Shown: positions 50,772 to 61,164 of the stretch, in pieces
Numbering within the stretch: the first letter of the stretch is position 1
How the letters are laid out: each line of letters opens with the position of its first letter
From: Gracilaria vermiculophylla
Lineage: Eukaryota; Rhodophyta; Florideophyceae; Gracilariales; Gracilariaceae
Assembly (NCBI GenBank): GCA_019155205.2
Contig: JAHNZQ020000308.1
Location: 3,403,618 to 3,467,617 of the forward strand
DNA: 64,000 nucleotides
Reading direction: 5' to 3'
The notes under the pieces: model-generated
Seen by the model: only the letters and a program-made list of their open reading frames with translations
Told to the model about the DNA's origin: nothing
Database searches by the model: none
Position numbers and translations under genes: made by a program

Positions 50772-51713
50772 TCAGTGGCGCCAGCTGCGGCGGCGCAGCA
50801 GCGCGTCCAGGCGCTCGGCGTCGCGCGCGGCGCGGCGCAGCAACACGGCGGCGCCGTGCGCGTAAAAGCGCGCCTCGGCGCCGCTGCGTAGCACGGCGCG
50901 GCGCACGGCGGCGCACGCGGCGTGGTGCGCGTCGGCGGCGTGGGCGGCGTGGGCGGCGTGGGCGGCGTGGGCGGCGGGGGCGGCGCGCCAGCGCGCGTCG
51001 AACAGGCGGTGGATGAGCGCGAACAGCGCGCCCTCCGAGCTGTGGTGGTCGCCGGCGTGGCGCGCCTGCCCCGCGACGATGCGCAGCTGGCGCCACGCGG
51101 GGCGGCGCACCAGCTCGTGCACGCAGCGCAGCGCGTCGCGCACGCTGAGGCGGTGCAGGTCCAGCTCGCCCCACCGGCGCCACCACTCGCGCGCGCTGCT
51201 GCGCAGCATGTAGCTGAGCATGCGCCGCACGCCGGCCTCCGCCTCGAAGTGGCGGCGGTCCGAGATGGCGTCGCGCGCCTCGCCCAGCTCGCGCTGCACG
51301 TGCAGAAAGCCCTCGTACGTCGCACCCCACTCGGCGCCCCAGAAGTCGCGCACCGCGCACTGCCGCCGCTCGAAGCGCTGCACCAGCTGGCGCGCGCGCT
51401 CCGCGCGCGCGCGCCTCCACCGCGCCGACGCCGCCACGCCGTCGTCGCCGGCGGCGCTGCGCGCGGCGGGCGGCAGGCGCGCCAGCGGCGGCACGGGCGG
51501 CGCGCGCGCGCGGCGGCGCCCGGGCGTGCCGTGGCCGTGCATGCGCACCAGCTCATCGTACGCGCGCGAGTACAGCCCGCCGCACGCCGTCAACGTGCGC
51601 TCGATCACCTGCGGCGCGTGGTCGAATATCAGACACAGGTACTCCTTGTCTCTTTGCACCTCCTTGCTGTCGCCGAGCGCGTCGTGCCACGCGCGCGCGC
51701 CGCACCTCTGCAT
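50772..51713 (-). CDS. unknown alanine/arginine-rich protein
   Basis: I do not recognise this protein. The ATG at 51713 gives 313 residues. The N-terminus is ordinary in composition (KEVQRDKEYLCLIFDHAP, then LTACGGLYSRAYDELVRMHG). Mostly helical, aromatic-containing segments follow (FWGAEWGATYEGFLHVQREL, EWWRRWGELDLHRLSVRDAL, EGALFALIHRLFDARW). A short Ala/His repeat (AAHAAHAAH) from a 9-bp tandem repeat lies near 50,935-50,975. The regular Trp/Leu/Arg pattern suggests a real helical domain rather than random GC-rich translation. The frame is open upstream through a CA/GA microsatellite, which is not likely to be coding. Confidence 0.55.
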   Translation of the reverse strand: MQRCGARAWHDALGDSKEVQRDKEYLCLIFDHAPQVIERTLTACGGLYSRAYDELVRMHGHGTPGRRRARAPPVPPLARLPPAARSAAGDDGVAASARWRRARAERARQLVQRFERRQCAVRDFWGAEWGATYEGFLHVQRELGEARDAISDRRHFEAEAGVRRMLSYMLRSSAREWWRRWGELDLHRLSVRDALRCVHELVRRPAWRQLRIVAGQARHAGDHHSSEGALFALIHRLFDARWRAAPAAHAAHAAHAAHAADAHHAACAAVRRAVLRSGAEARFYAHGAAVLLRRAARDAERLDALLRRRSWRH

Positions 51714-51818
51714 CCTTTGCGCTCCGCCGCCTTGCTCCCGTTCCAGTCGTGCGCACGTACACACACGCACACATACACAAACAGAGACAGAGACAGAGAG
51801 CGTGCGAGCGACAGAGAG

Positions 51819-51855
<37 letters not shown>

Positions 51856-54624
51856 CAGAGCGCAAGCACGCACACAATGAGCACCAACTGCTAAACAAGG
51901 CAAACATGCCATGGCGTACGCAAGCAGATACAATCTGCAACCATTATTACGCACATGCTGCCCCGCGCATACAACCAAACGCTCACACGCTGGGCATACC
52001 GCGCGCATGTTGCACCTCAGCGTGTCGGAAAGCAACGAATAGGTTGGGTGCACGTCGCGCTTCCCCCCGCGCTCGCCAACTGCGGTTCTGCGACCGCGCG
52101 GGCCGCCGGAGCGGCTCGGCGGCGCGGCTGCGGCGTTCTCTCTTGCGTGTTGTTTGGCCGCGTGGTGGAGGGAGCGCTGCACTCTGGCGGAGAGCGGCTT
52201 TTGATGCCATTGGAGCAAATGCACCACTGCTGTTTGTGCGGCGGCGGGCTGCGAGAGGGGGGGGGCGCAGCTCGCGCGGCGGCACGTCAAGGAAGTAGAT
52301 GCACCTGCTCCCCGGAGCAAGCTGTGCGTGCGCATTGCCTTGCTTCAAATTTGGAATCGCAAAAACATCCAAAACACCGATGGAAAGAAGAACGTACCAC
52401 AGCGCACAGCATGCGCAGACGTTGCGATCGTGGGCGCCTGTGTTGGCTCAAGTTGCAGGCATACGCACGCACGCTCGCAAATCCGCCACAACGTAAAGGC
52501 TTCAACATGTTGTCGTGTGCAATCGCAGCTACAAATAATCTTTTGGCATCTTCATTTTTTATCTTCAACTTACGTGGTGGGTACGAGCTTGCAGCGAGTG
52601 GTGCAGTCATTCTTGATGCTTAATTACATAGAGAGGCTGCCATTGCGCGCACCGTGAATGTAGCGCGGTCAGGTGCGCGTTCGCGGTCGGAGTGCTACAT
52701 GTCAAAGAGTACTTCATTCACAGCCTGTATTGTGCCATTCTTCGAAACTGCACTCCTCCGCTCTTTTGGCACAAGGCTCACGCTGAATCCGCAACGCATT
52801 CAGTGCTCACGTCGTACCGATACTGCGCCTCACCCTTGAAAATGCCCCTTCACACCGCCTCTGCTTGCAGTACCATCAAGTATCCAACTGCCAGCCGTAA
52901 AAGCTACTGTGCGCTGCATCACTATTTCACCTCTACACAGATCTATAGCGCATGCTGTCCCACAGAAAAAGAAACACAAGCCCTGAAATTTTGAAACACA
53001 ACATCAATTGGCAGACTGCTCGCAGAAAATTACTAGCGTAGTCGTGCTCCGCAGCATGCCTTGTAATGGCATCTCTATGAACAACACTGTTCAACCTCGA
53101 AGCGTTTGCCAACTTGTATCAAATAATGACCAAAATCACATTCTTCGCAATGCTCATCCCACTCACGGTAAATCAACCCAAGAAGAGCACGCAAACGGAG
53201 TTCGAATGTACATCAACAAACCAAAAACGTTAAACATCATGACACACACTTCTTATCGCCACAATGAGCAGCCTATTATTAGTTCTTTGCTACTGTGCAC
53301 GCTGCGTATAAATTTCTGACATAACACACATTTGTCTGTTCAAATTCTCTCTTCTCAAAAGGGTTAGAACCTTAGCCAGCGCTTCTTGTGTAATAAGCAC
53401 TGCACATTTGCGGTTGCTTTCGCGATTGCCTACCAAGCATTCATTGAGCGCTTCAGTTTATTCTGCACCAACTCATGTATTTTCATGGCCACAGTCTTTT
53501 TGTTCACCACTTTCACCACGTAAAACATGCTAAGGGATCTCTGTGTGCTGCGCTATAGCTGTGCTGGCCCCGGAATCGATGGAGCACCGCTCGCCAAAAG
53601 AAGCACTAATGCTGTTGATGGGAAAGGCATTTTTCAGCACAACGTATAACGAGAAAACTACATTTCCGTGTAACCTTGACCTTTCCATGTTCGTATTTTC
53701 AACGCATTCCAACATTTCTACGCTTCTTTGTTGACCGCTTTTTTTATTTTACAATATTTGTGTCATAGAGTTCGGGCCGCGCTGGTGCAGTATGACGGGG
53801 ATAAACGTAGTCCGGTCGCACAACGAGAGTGCGCCAGCGTTGTTCACACATGGCATTTCGGTTACTCGAGTGCACGGTGCTGGTTCCGAGCAACGGTTTT
53901 CTGCGCTGGGGCCATCTTTGGGCGCGGCGACCTGGCGAACAATGGCTGCCGCTCTGGCGCTGACGGTCGACGCGCGCCATGGTCGTCCGCCTTGCGCAGC
54001 ATGCTACAACGGGATGCGTGCTCAACCTTTTTGGCGACGCCCGTTCACGCGCTACGCGACGTAAGAAACGTTGCTCGACAGACGGCAGGCGCAGCAATCG
54101 ACGGGCGCGCAGAGCCAGTGATGACAGCCAGCCCGCCAACCAAATTCTAATTGGATTTTAAATTGATCCAGCGTACCCAAGCCAAGCCGTCTTGCCCCCA
54201 AAAACGAGGTGCCTCCGCAGAGCGCGCTCAAAAACCCGTTCCTCGCCCTTTCTGTGTCAATGAGCATGTCAAGAAAAGTGCCCACAGTGCACCGCAACAT
54301 TCCTCGTTGCCACTTGTAGACATTAGGTAGTATCGCCCCATTCGTTCCTTCAAGTGCGTGCTCACTCGCCTCCAATCGTTTTCATGAAGCAAAAACTGTA
54401 TATACTTGCTGCAGCTGTTCAACTTTTGTGTCTTGATCACTGCTTTTGAACGACTGCTGTTCAAATTATTTCTAAGCGCTTCTTGTTCAGCGTCTCCGAA
54501 AGCACTCGCTCTGTTCATCTCATTTTATTTTGATCCTCCACTTTCATTCACCAACTTCCGAACCATAGTAACTCCCGGCCGCATCCAAGCGTTTTCGCTC
54601 CCCGTTTTTCTTTCAATCTTCTGA
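51714..54624. other. long intergenic region, no supported gene
   Basis: About 2.9 kb. It begins with a CA-then-GA microsatellite (about 51,757-51,857), stays GC-rich to about 52,300, then becomes AT-rich. Open frames of 100-222 codons occur but show no domain and overlap in several frames. No RNA gene recognised. Confidence 0.5.
51757..51857. repeat. CA/GA microsatellite
   Basis: ACACAC-type repeats pass into GACAGA repeats and then a pure GA run up to about 51,853, just upstream of the unknown minus-strand gene. Confidence 0.85.
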
Positions 54625-55131
54625 ATGCGACAGCTTTCAACACTCAATTGCAACCAAACTTGTCAAACTGCATTCCCCACACAAATGGCAAGGGTATCCA
54701 AAAAGGCTCTGCGACCACGCTTATACGTTTTGGGGCGACTATCACCCGAAAGGATTCATAGACTTCAAGGAGGGGTGCGAAAACTCTTACAGAAGGAAAG
54801 ATTAGAGGCTTTGAAAGCACGTGCCGCAGTGCGTGCTGTGGAAAGAACAGAAGCCCAACGGCACGCTGAAAATATCATCGCGGGTGTTCAAGAAACAGAT
54901 CCCGGGAATGAACAGATTCGTGCTCTAGTTAAAGAATTGGAGGAACTGCGCCAGAAGAAGCATAATTTGTTTGCTGCCCTTAAGAAGAAGCTGGACGAGG
55001 AAGCTGCCTCCAAGAGAGCTACCCCTGGAGCAAACGGTGCCAATGGCGTTTCAAACACACCTGCAAGGACCTCAAATGATGCGAACGCTGACCAAACTCT
55101 GAGCGCAAATCATGCTACAAACGCGAATTAG
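54625..55131 (+). CDS. small coiled-coil protein, possibly GPS2-like co-repressor subunit
   Basis: The protein has 168 residues from the ATG at 54625; a second ATG at 54685 (MARVSKKALRPRLYVLG) is an equally plausible start. A basic N-terminus is followed by a charged helix and a coiled coil. The block QIRALVKELEELRQKKHNLFAALKKKL resembles the conserved coiled coil of G-protein pathway suppressor 2, a subunit of animal HDAC3-NCoR/SMRT complexes, where the EEKHQLFLQLKK pattern occupies the same position. The C-terminal 40 residues are Asn/Ala/Thr-rich and disordered. The resemblance is over about 30 residues of coiled coil only, so the assignment is weak. Confidence 0.6.
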   Translation: MRQLSTLNCNQTCQTAFPTQMARVSKKALRPRLYVLGRLSPERIHRLQGGVRKLLQKERLEALKARAAVRAVERTEAQRHAENIIAGVQETDPGNEQIRALVKELEELRQKKHNLFAALKKKLDEEAASKRATPGANGANGVSNTPARTSNDANADQTLSANHATNAN

Positions 55132-55392
55132 GACTCTTGCTTGTGTGGCAAAAGCTCGAGAGGATGTTGTTCGCAGAAGTCTGCAGGCCATCGATACTTT
55201 GGAACCGTGCTGTGTAATCATCAGTGAGAGAAAGATTGGGCGTCAAGAATCGTACTCCATGTGGCTTTTACATCATTGGTGCTGTAGCTGATTTGACTTT
55301 TTCAAAAGTTATGTACAGAAATCTCATGAAGGCGTGTGGAGTTGGACGAATAAAAGAGTGCATACATGCAGGCCTTTTTGTCGGGCTTGGGT

Positions 55393-55439
<47 letters not shown>

Positions 55440-56375
55440 GGGGGGTAAGATCCTGTTTGCCTTGACTGATGACGGGGAGAGAGTTTGTGCATGAACTGTG
55501 ACGATATGAGCACTTTATACTGTCGAGTACCCGTAGACGTGAATGTCCTGTCACTGCCAATATCGCCAATAAACGAACACTTCCAACACGTGATGATCCA
55601 CCACATTCAAATAACTAGAGCCTCTCTCTCCTACAACATACGCATAGAACGGATGAGTCATTTTGAAATGTGCTTTATTGTGATACAAAAGTACCCAAAC
55701 ACAGTATAAGGGGAGAGTGAGATTGCAACCAACTTCAACTACCAAAAACCACGCATCCAAAAAGCGATACCACCACAGAACAGCACTTTGTTCTTGAAAT
55801 ACGCTCAAAACATGACACTAACACTCAACAAGATTGCATAACCTACAGCAGGTTACAAACAACACTACACAGTTAACCTTGCACAACTCAAAGATACCTG
55901 GGGACAAGGACGTGATGATGACGAAGGCTCCACGTCTTTCTTGCCAGCGCTTCCTAAATATCCCCTCTCAGACTCAAAAAGGCGAGCCAATAAGCAAAAG
56001 AAGATCAAACTCCAAAACCTCAGATGAACGATGTATGAGGGGAAGCAAAAGAAAAGCAGAGCTCAAACGCGTGGCAGATACGCATCAAAATGTAATAAAA
56101 CCACAGGAAAGAAAGTAAAACAAGGCGAACGAAAGGAAAGAGAGTACAGTCCGCCAGCAAGTCAGAACAGAAAAACAGTCCAAGTGAACAGATCAGGGCA
56201 CCAAAATACAAACTGTTGTACAACCAAAACGAAAACGACCCTCTAGAGGACATGGGAGCCATCAGCAACACCAGACTACACGGGATAAGTTGAAAAAGAA
56301 TGAGTGAACAGGCACTATATACAGGGGACGCAAGCTGATCGAGCTCAGACGAGATCACACTCCAATCATACAATT
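55132..56375. other. convergent intergenic region with a 44-G homopolymer
   Basis: The 3' regions of the two flanking genes. A run of 44 G occupies 55395-55438. The rest is AT-rich with only short open frames. Confidence 0.6.
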
Positions 56376-57446
56376 TCAAGCTCCAAGCTTTCGTTCAATC
56401 GGCATGGAAGTATGACGCTCGTCCTTGCCTAAACATCTCTTCAGTCGTTCATTTTCCTCTTCCAGTATTACAATACGACGATCACGATCCGCAGTGTACC
56501 TCCGTAGTTGTTCTTTTTCACGATTCAAAGCCAATATCCTGTCAATCATATCGGCAGTAGCCGAGTTGAGTTCATCGACTTCCTTCTGCATCTGAGCGAG
56601 TACATTTTGCCGATTTGCCCGCGAGCGTTTCGCAGATAATCGATTCCTCAACTTACGCTTGAACAGAACGAGTTTTCTCTGATCTTCATCCATCTTTCTC
56701 ACTTCCGCCGACGTTGTTCCTCCCAAGTCGGCCAACGCCTCCTTGGGAAACATGGCAGCTTCTCGTTCCCTCTTGGCCTTTAACGATAACGTTGGCGCTT
56801 TCGCTTGCAATGTTCGTTTCTTCGAAATCGTGCGTTTCAATGAATTTTCGGTCTTCGCAATGGTACGAACAGCGCCCAAGGCCATTGTTGCGCCGGCGTG
56901 CGCTCGCGGGCCTTCTGGCTCGTTGCGGTGCGGCGGGGTGAGCTGCGGCTTCGTGGGCAGCACCGCAGCGGGCACCGGGGAAGCGTTTCCACACGCTGCA
57001 GTGTGAGAAGGTGTGTTCCTCTCGTCCACGGGGTGCATCACGCGAAACACGCGATGCATGCCAGACGCGACAGGACTCCCGGCCGCGTTTAAGTTCATCG
57101 GGCGCGGTGGGAGCGCCGGAGGTGGGGTCACCGTGAGCGCGGGTTTCGGGACGGCGTTGGTGAGCGAAGAGTCGGGCGGGGAGTGCTGTTTGATTGTCTG
57201 AGAGGATTGTATGGGAGAAGTAGGCAGGGTCAACGCGGGTTCCCTTTTCCCAGGGGGTTCGAGCGGCAGTGCCAGTTCACCATCCAAACTGACATGCGGA
57301 ACATCCTCAAGAGGAGAATCGTACAAAGACATGGACCAATCGTGGTCTCTGCGAGGGGTGGCAGCAGACGTGAGGGGGTCAAGGGGTGCTAGCGTCGGAA
57401 GATCGTCCCAGGAAATGAATGCATCCTCAGCCGAAGAGGAGTCCAT
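56376..57446 (-). CDS. bZIP transcription factor
   Basis: The protein has 356 residues from the ATG at 57446. The N-terminal half is acidic then Pro/Ser/Thr-rich, an activation-domain-like composition (WDDLPTLAPLDPL at the start). Basic patches (LKRTISKKRTLQAKAP) precede the bZIP. The basic region KLRNRLSAKRSRANRQ contains N-x2-SA-x2-SR at about residue 268. A zipper of at least four heptads follows (VDELNSATADMIDRILALNREKEQLRR), then a second coiled segment (IVILEEENERLKRCL). A nuclear dimeric DNA-binding factor. Intronless. It is one of three bZIP genes in the window; they do not resemble one another outside the basic region. Confidence 0.88.
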   Translation of the reverse strand: MDSSSAEDAFISWDDLPTLAPLDPLTSAATPRRDHDWSMSLYDSPLEDVPHVSLDGELALPLEPPGKREPALTLPTSPIQSSQTIKQHSPPDSSLTNAVPKPALTVTPPPALPPRPMNLNAAGSPVASGMHRVFRVMHPVDERNTPSHTAACGNASPVPAAVLPTKPQLTPPHRNEPEGPRAHAGATMALGAVRTIAKTENSLKRTISKKRTLQAKAPTLSLKAKREREAAMFPKEALADLGGTTSAEVRKMDEDQRKLVLFKRKLRNRLSAKRSRANRQNVLAQMQKEVDELNSATADMIDRILALNREKEQLRRYTADRDRRIVILEEENERLKRCLGKDERHTSMPIERKLGA

Positions 57447-58028
57447 TGCTGAGTACGAGGGTACAAAATGCGCGTGAGCGGTTGCTCAAACACAAGCGAA
57501 CTGCTCGGCTCTACGAAGGGCAGTGGCACCCGGGGAGAGACGTCGGGAAAGAAGTGAAAGGACGTACGCGAGGCCGGAGAGCCGCACCAACGAAAGTATA
57601 CAAAAAAAAGTTAGCAACAACAAACGACAGCAACCTGCAATTTCTACAAGCGCGTCTACACCCCGCACACACCGAACTCGACTATGTACACAGCGCAGCG
57701 TACAGAAAACACAAATCGAGGGGCGAACGCACGCCCAAAAAATGGCATGCGATTCGAGAGAAAGCGCAGCTCGAGACAGGCGCCCACGTGTTCCACATCG
57801 CACATCACTGGACGTTTCGACAGCGCCACGTCCAATGGCGGTGTCCAGCGTGTTGGCGCGCCGCAGCGTGCGCTCGCCGAGCGCAAGTGCACGCCGCGCT
57901 ATGACGGCGCCACCGCTGCAGCGCCTGCAACGCTGCTCCGTCTTCCCAACCACACGCCGCCATGCGCACTTATGCCCATTTCCTTTGACGCGTCAGCCCT
58001 GCTCTTCATCTTCCTCTACCTTCCAACG
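57447..58028. other. intergenic, upstream of the bZIP gene
   Basis: 582 bp; overlapping open frames on both strands have no recognisable domain. It also holds the 3' region of the membrane protein gene to the right. Confidence 0.45.
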
Positions 58029-59333
58029 CTAGCGCGCCCCACTCTCAGCGCCACTCGAACTGCCTCCACCCGCCCCTCCGTCCAGGGGTAGCTCTGAAAT
58101 CGCGCGTCGCGCTCCGCCGGCCATCATAAGGGATACTCCGCAAGCGTTCAACAGGAATGCTGCTACCAGCAGCCAGCTCGCCCCTCCAGCGCACTTTGTA
58201 GCTCCAACAAACGCGCATCCACATACCGCCATCACGAACGGTAACACCACCCCGCCCTGCAACACCACGCGCGTGGAGATCGCCGTACTCACAATCGCGC
58301 GTACGTAGTACGGCACAACTAACCACAGCACCCCCACGCCGGTCCACCGCATCGATTCCGCAATGTTCTCTGCCCCCCTGCCTCCGTCGTTCCATACTGC
58401 AGAGACCAACAGCGTCGCAAGTGCCAGCCAAGCGCTTGCCGCACTTGTTCCGAGCGCAAAGTATCTCTTGGCGCCACCAAGTTCAGTCGCTAACCTTCGG
58501 GTAAAAGCGCGCGACGATTGCATCATAACCGAGGCAGCCAGTACGAGCATCACTCCCAGTTCACATCGCCATGTGGTTGGCGAACGTCTCCAGTCTGTTG
58601 CTTTCGCCGCGCCCTGATCCACATCAAATCGCTGCACGAGCCGTTGCAATCGCCGTCGCGCACCGCTTGCCATTCCGTCGGCGTCTACGTTTTGATCCGC
58701 TACCGTGGCGTCCTCTTTCAAATGTGTAAGATGTGCGAAGCGGTCCAAGGTGAGTTCTGCGCGCTGCCCAAGAGCCGATTGTTCCAGTTGTTGTACATTG
58801 GGTACATGCCCTGATGCATCCCACATGAGCAGCATGTACGCTATTAGCATTAGTATGGCCCCTCTTGTCTTCCGTCTCTCAGGTAATTCGCGTCGTCTCA
58901 CCAGCGCAAACACGTACACGAGCGGTAGTTCGGCACCGTCTACCAACAGCGCTCTTAACGGGCCTGCTGCTCTGAGTCCCGCCGACCACATAGTAAGCGT
59001 AATGGCCGAAGTCAACCCCGCCAAAAGTGTTCTTCTCGCTCGTTTGGCGCCGATTCGCTTGCCATTCCACGGTCTCTGTAGCGCTAGCAAGCAGACACTG
59101 GCGCCAAACGTCACACACGTCAAGTAGAAAAACAGCGAAACGCCGCTCTGCAAAAACGCGAACGACACGAACGCTGCAAACACCCGACACGCTTTTCCAA
59201 CTGTGAAAAGAGCCAAGGCTGGAAAGTACGGCAGGGTGGGCGCTCTCACGCGGGAACCGGATTTTGAAGAGGTGCGAGAGGAGGATTTGGACTTTGAGGA
59301 CGCGGCGCCTGGCAGAACCAAGTTGTTTGGCAT
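58029..59333 (-). CDS. polytopic membrane protein, transporter-like
   Basis: The protein has 434 residues from the ATG at 59333. A Ser/Lys/Arg-rich cytosolic N-terminus leads to about nine or ten hydrophobic segments in two groups, separated by a hydrophilic loop of roughly 85 residues (about 175-260). That two-bundle layout is like drug/metabolite-type transporters. The segment WSAGLRAAGPLRALLVDGAELPLV recalls the GPLR..LL motif in the N-terminal membrane domain of ZnT5/Msc2 zinc transporters, but the C-terminal cation-diffusion domain is absent, so a zinc role is only a possibility. The C-terminus is Gly/Ser-rich. It is divergent from TyrRS by 336 bp. Confidence 0.72.
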   Translation of the reverse strand: MPNNLVLPGAASSKSKSSSRTSSKSGSRVRAPTLPYFPALALFTVGKACRVFAAFVSFAFLQSGVSLFFYLTCVTFGASVCLLALQRPWNGKRIGAKRARRTLLAGLTSAITLTMWSAGLRAAGPLRALLVDGAELPLVYVFALVRRRELPERRKTRGAILMLIAYMLLMWDASGHVPNVQQLEQSALGQRAELTLDRFAHLTHLKEDATVADQNVDADGMASGARRRLQRLVQRFDVDQGAAKATDWRRSPTTWRCELGVMLVLAASVMMQSSRAFTRRLATELGGAKRYFALGTSAASAWLALATLLVSAVWNDGGRGAENIAESMRWTGVGVLWLVVPYYVRAIVSTAISTRVVLQGGVVLPFVMAVCGCAFVGATKCAGGASWLLVAAFLLNACGVSLMMAGGARRAISELPLDGGAGGGSSSGAESGAR

Positions 59334-59669
59334 GGTGGCGAAGCGGAGGCGCAGTCGATGGGCGCGGGCGGCTTCGACGCGGGCCGATCAGCCGACACAG
59401 GGGCGCTGACTCCGCCGCCGCCGCGCGCTCCCTGGCGCGGTGGCGTCGCTTGCCGACGTCGACAACAGCCGCTCAGCGCGCAGGGACGCGCAGCGGACGC
59501 GTGCCACTGTGGTGTAAGCACCGCCACGTGGTCGCGACATCCACGTGCCATCGCGCGCTGCCGGCTCACGCTGTACTGCGCGCCGCACGGGCGGCGGAGC
59601 GCTGAGCTCACGCGCGATGGCGGCGATGGCGGCGAGTCGGCTACGAGCCGCCGCTGGGCGTCCGATGCC
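59334..59669. other. divergent intergenic region
   Basis: 336 bp between the membrane-protein and TyrRS starts. The TyrRS frame is open back to an ATG at 59358, but the residues it would add are not conserved-looking. Confidence 0.45.
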
Positions 59670-61085
59670 ATGCGTCGCCCGCTTGCGTTTGCGCAATGCG
59701 CGCAGCTGCTCGCAGGTCGCTCAGCTGCCCCGCGCGCGCGATTCGCTGCGTGCGCGCGGGTGTCTGCCGAGCGGCCTGCCGCTCCGCCGAATGTGATCGA
59801 CGTCCTGCAGAAGAGAGGCTTGCTTGACGCCTGCACCGCCGAGCCCAATGTCGTGAGGGAGCTGTGCCAGAAGCCCATCACCGTGTACACCGGATTCGAC
59901 CCCACCGCCGACTCGCTGCACCTGGGCAATCTGTTGGCTATCTTGGCGCTGGCTTGGTTCCAGAGGTGCGGTCATCGCGTCGTCGCCTTGCTCGGCGGCG
60001 CTACGGCAAGGGTTGGCGATCCGAGTGGCAAGAGCGTTGAGCGACCGGTCTTGGGAGATGATGCCATTCAACGCAATTTAAACGGCATTGAGGCCAACTT
60101 GCGCCAGGTGCTTGAACGGTCCGAGAGACAGCTTCAGCAAGCAGGTATGCCCAACCAACCGTTTGTCATCGCCAACAACTACGACTGGTTGGGACAGATT
60201 TCGTTTTTGCACTTTCTGCGCGACGTTGGAAAGCACGCACGCGTCAACACCATGATTGCAAAGGATTCGGTCAAAACCAGGCTGGCCAGTGATGACGGCA
60301 TAAGCTTCACTGAGTTTACGTACCAGCTCTTGCAGGCGTTTGATTTCGTGCATTTGAGCGACACCTTGGAGTGTGTCATGCAGCTCGGAGGTTCGGACCA
60401 ATGGGGGAACATCACCGCGGGAACCGAACTCGCCAGAAAGATTCGATCCAGGACTGTGCACGGAATTACTTTCCCACTACTTACCACTGCCGATGGCAAA
60501 AAGTTTGGAAAGAGTGAGAATGGTGCTGTGTGGCTTTCGAGCGATAAGCTATCACCGTACCAGTTCTATCAATTTTTGATTCGCACTACGGATGAAGATG
60601 TCATTACGCTTCTAAAACGGCTTACGTTCTTGCCACTTGCGGAAATTGAAACCATTGAACAGCAAATGAACTCGTCCCAATACGTCCCGAACACAGCGCA
60701 AAAGCGGCTGGCTGAAGAGGTTACCCGAATAGTTCACGGAGACGAAGGAGTCCAGTCCGCCTTAGCGGCCACTGCAGCTGCCGCCCCGGGGAGTAGAGCC
60801 GTACTCAGCGTAGAGGCGCTAGAAGCAATCGCCTCGGATATGCCATCTGCAAGCTTTGAGGCAGAAGAAATTTTTGGGATCGGCGTTGTGGACCTCATGG
60901 TCAAAGGTGGTTTACAAAAGTCTAAAGGTGAAGCAAGGCGTCTTATTAGAAATGGTGGCGGATACCTCAACAATGAAAAGATCACAGATGAACGTGCCGT
61001 GCTTAAAAGCGACGATCTTGTCGGTGGCAAGCTCGCTCTGTTAGCTGCTGGCAAAAAGAATAAGCTCTTGGTCCGCATAAAATGA
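59670..61085 (+). CDS. YARS2: tyrosyl-tRNA synthetase, bacterial/organellar type
   Basis: This class I synthetase charges tRNA-Tyr in an organelle. The ATG at 59670 gives 471 residues and starts an Arg/Ala-rich presequence (MRRPLAFAQCAQLLAGR). The core begins PITVYTGFDPTADSLHLGNLL (HIGH-type HLGN) and continues through LLGGATARVGDPSGK, VMQLGGSDQWGNITAG and the KFGKSENGAVW signature loop. A C-terminal S4 RNA-binding domain (EARRLIRNGGGYLNNEKI) completes it, the normal bacterial-type order. An earlier in-frame ATG at 59358 would add 104 unusual residues. The gene converges on the POLD3-like gene with 79 bp between stop codons. Confidence 0.94.
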   Translation: MRRPLAFAQCAQLLAGRSAAPRARFAACARVSAERPAAPPNVIDVLQKRGLLDACTAEPNVVRELCQKPITVYTGFDPTADSLHLGNLLAILALAWFQRCGHRVVALLGGATARVGDPSGKSVERPVLGDDAIQRNLNGIEANLRQVLERSERQLQQAGMPNQPFVIANNYDWLGQISFLHFLRDVGKHARVNTMIAKDSVKTRLASDDGISFTEFTYQLLQAFDFVHLSDTLECVMQLGGSDQWGNITAGTELARKIRSRTVHGITFPLLTTADGKKFGKSENGAVWLSSDKLSPYQFYQFLIRTTDEDVITLLKRLTFLPLAEIETIEQQMNSSQYVPNTAQKRLAEEVTRIVHGDEGVQSALAATAAAAPGSRAVLSVEALEAIASDMPSASFEAEEIFGIGVVDLMVKGGLQKSKGEARRLIRNGGGYLNNEKITDERAVLKSDDLVGGKLALLAAGKKNKLLVRIK

Positions 61086-61164
61086 CCGGTTATATCACAA
61101 CGCTTGTTAAGTTTTGTGTAAACTGAGCGTTCAGAGAGACATGCGCGTTTAATGTTACTTATCG

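Noticed and set aside
49160..51556. A single 798-codon minus-strand frame running through the N gap
   Set aside because: Only its last 315 codons encode a protein (the cyclin). The rest is read-through across a poly-G tract, unknown bases and another gene's antisense frame.
51955..52623. 222-codon plus-strand open frame
   Set aside because: No recognisable domain, composition drifts along its length and it overlaps other open frames; no convincing coding signal.
27254..61085. Recent bacterial transfer of LeuRS and TyrRS
   Set aside because: Both are bacterial-type enzymes but carry N-terminal extensions like organelle-targeting sequences and sit among ordinary eukaryotic genes; organellar origin explains them.
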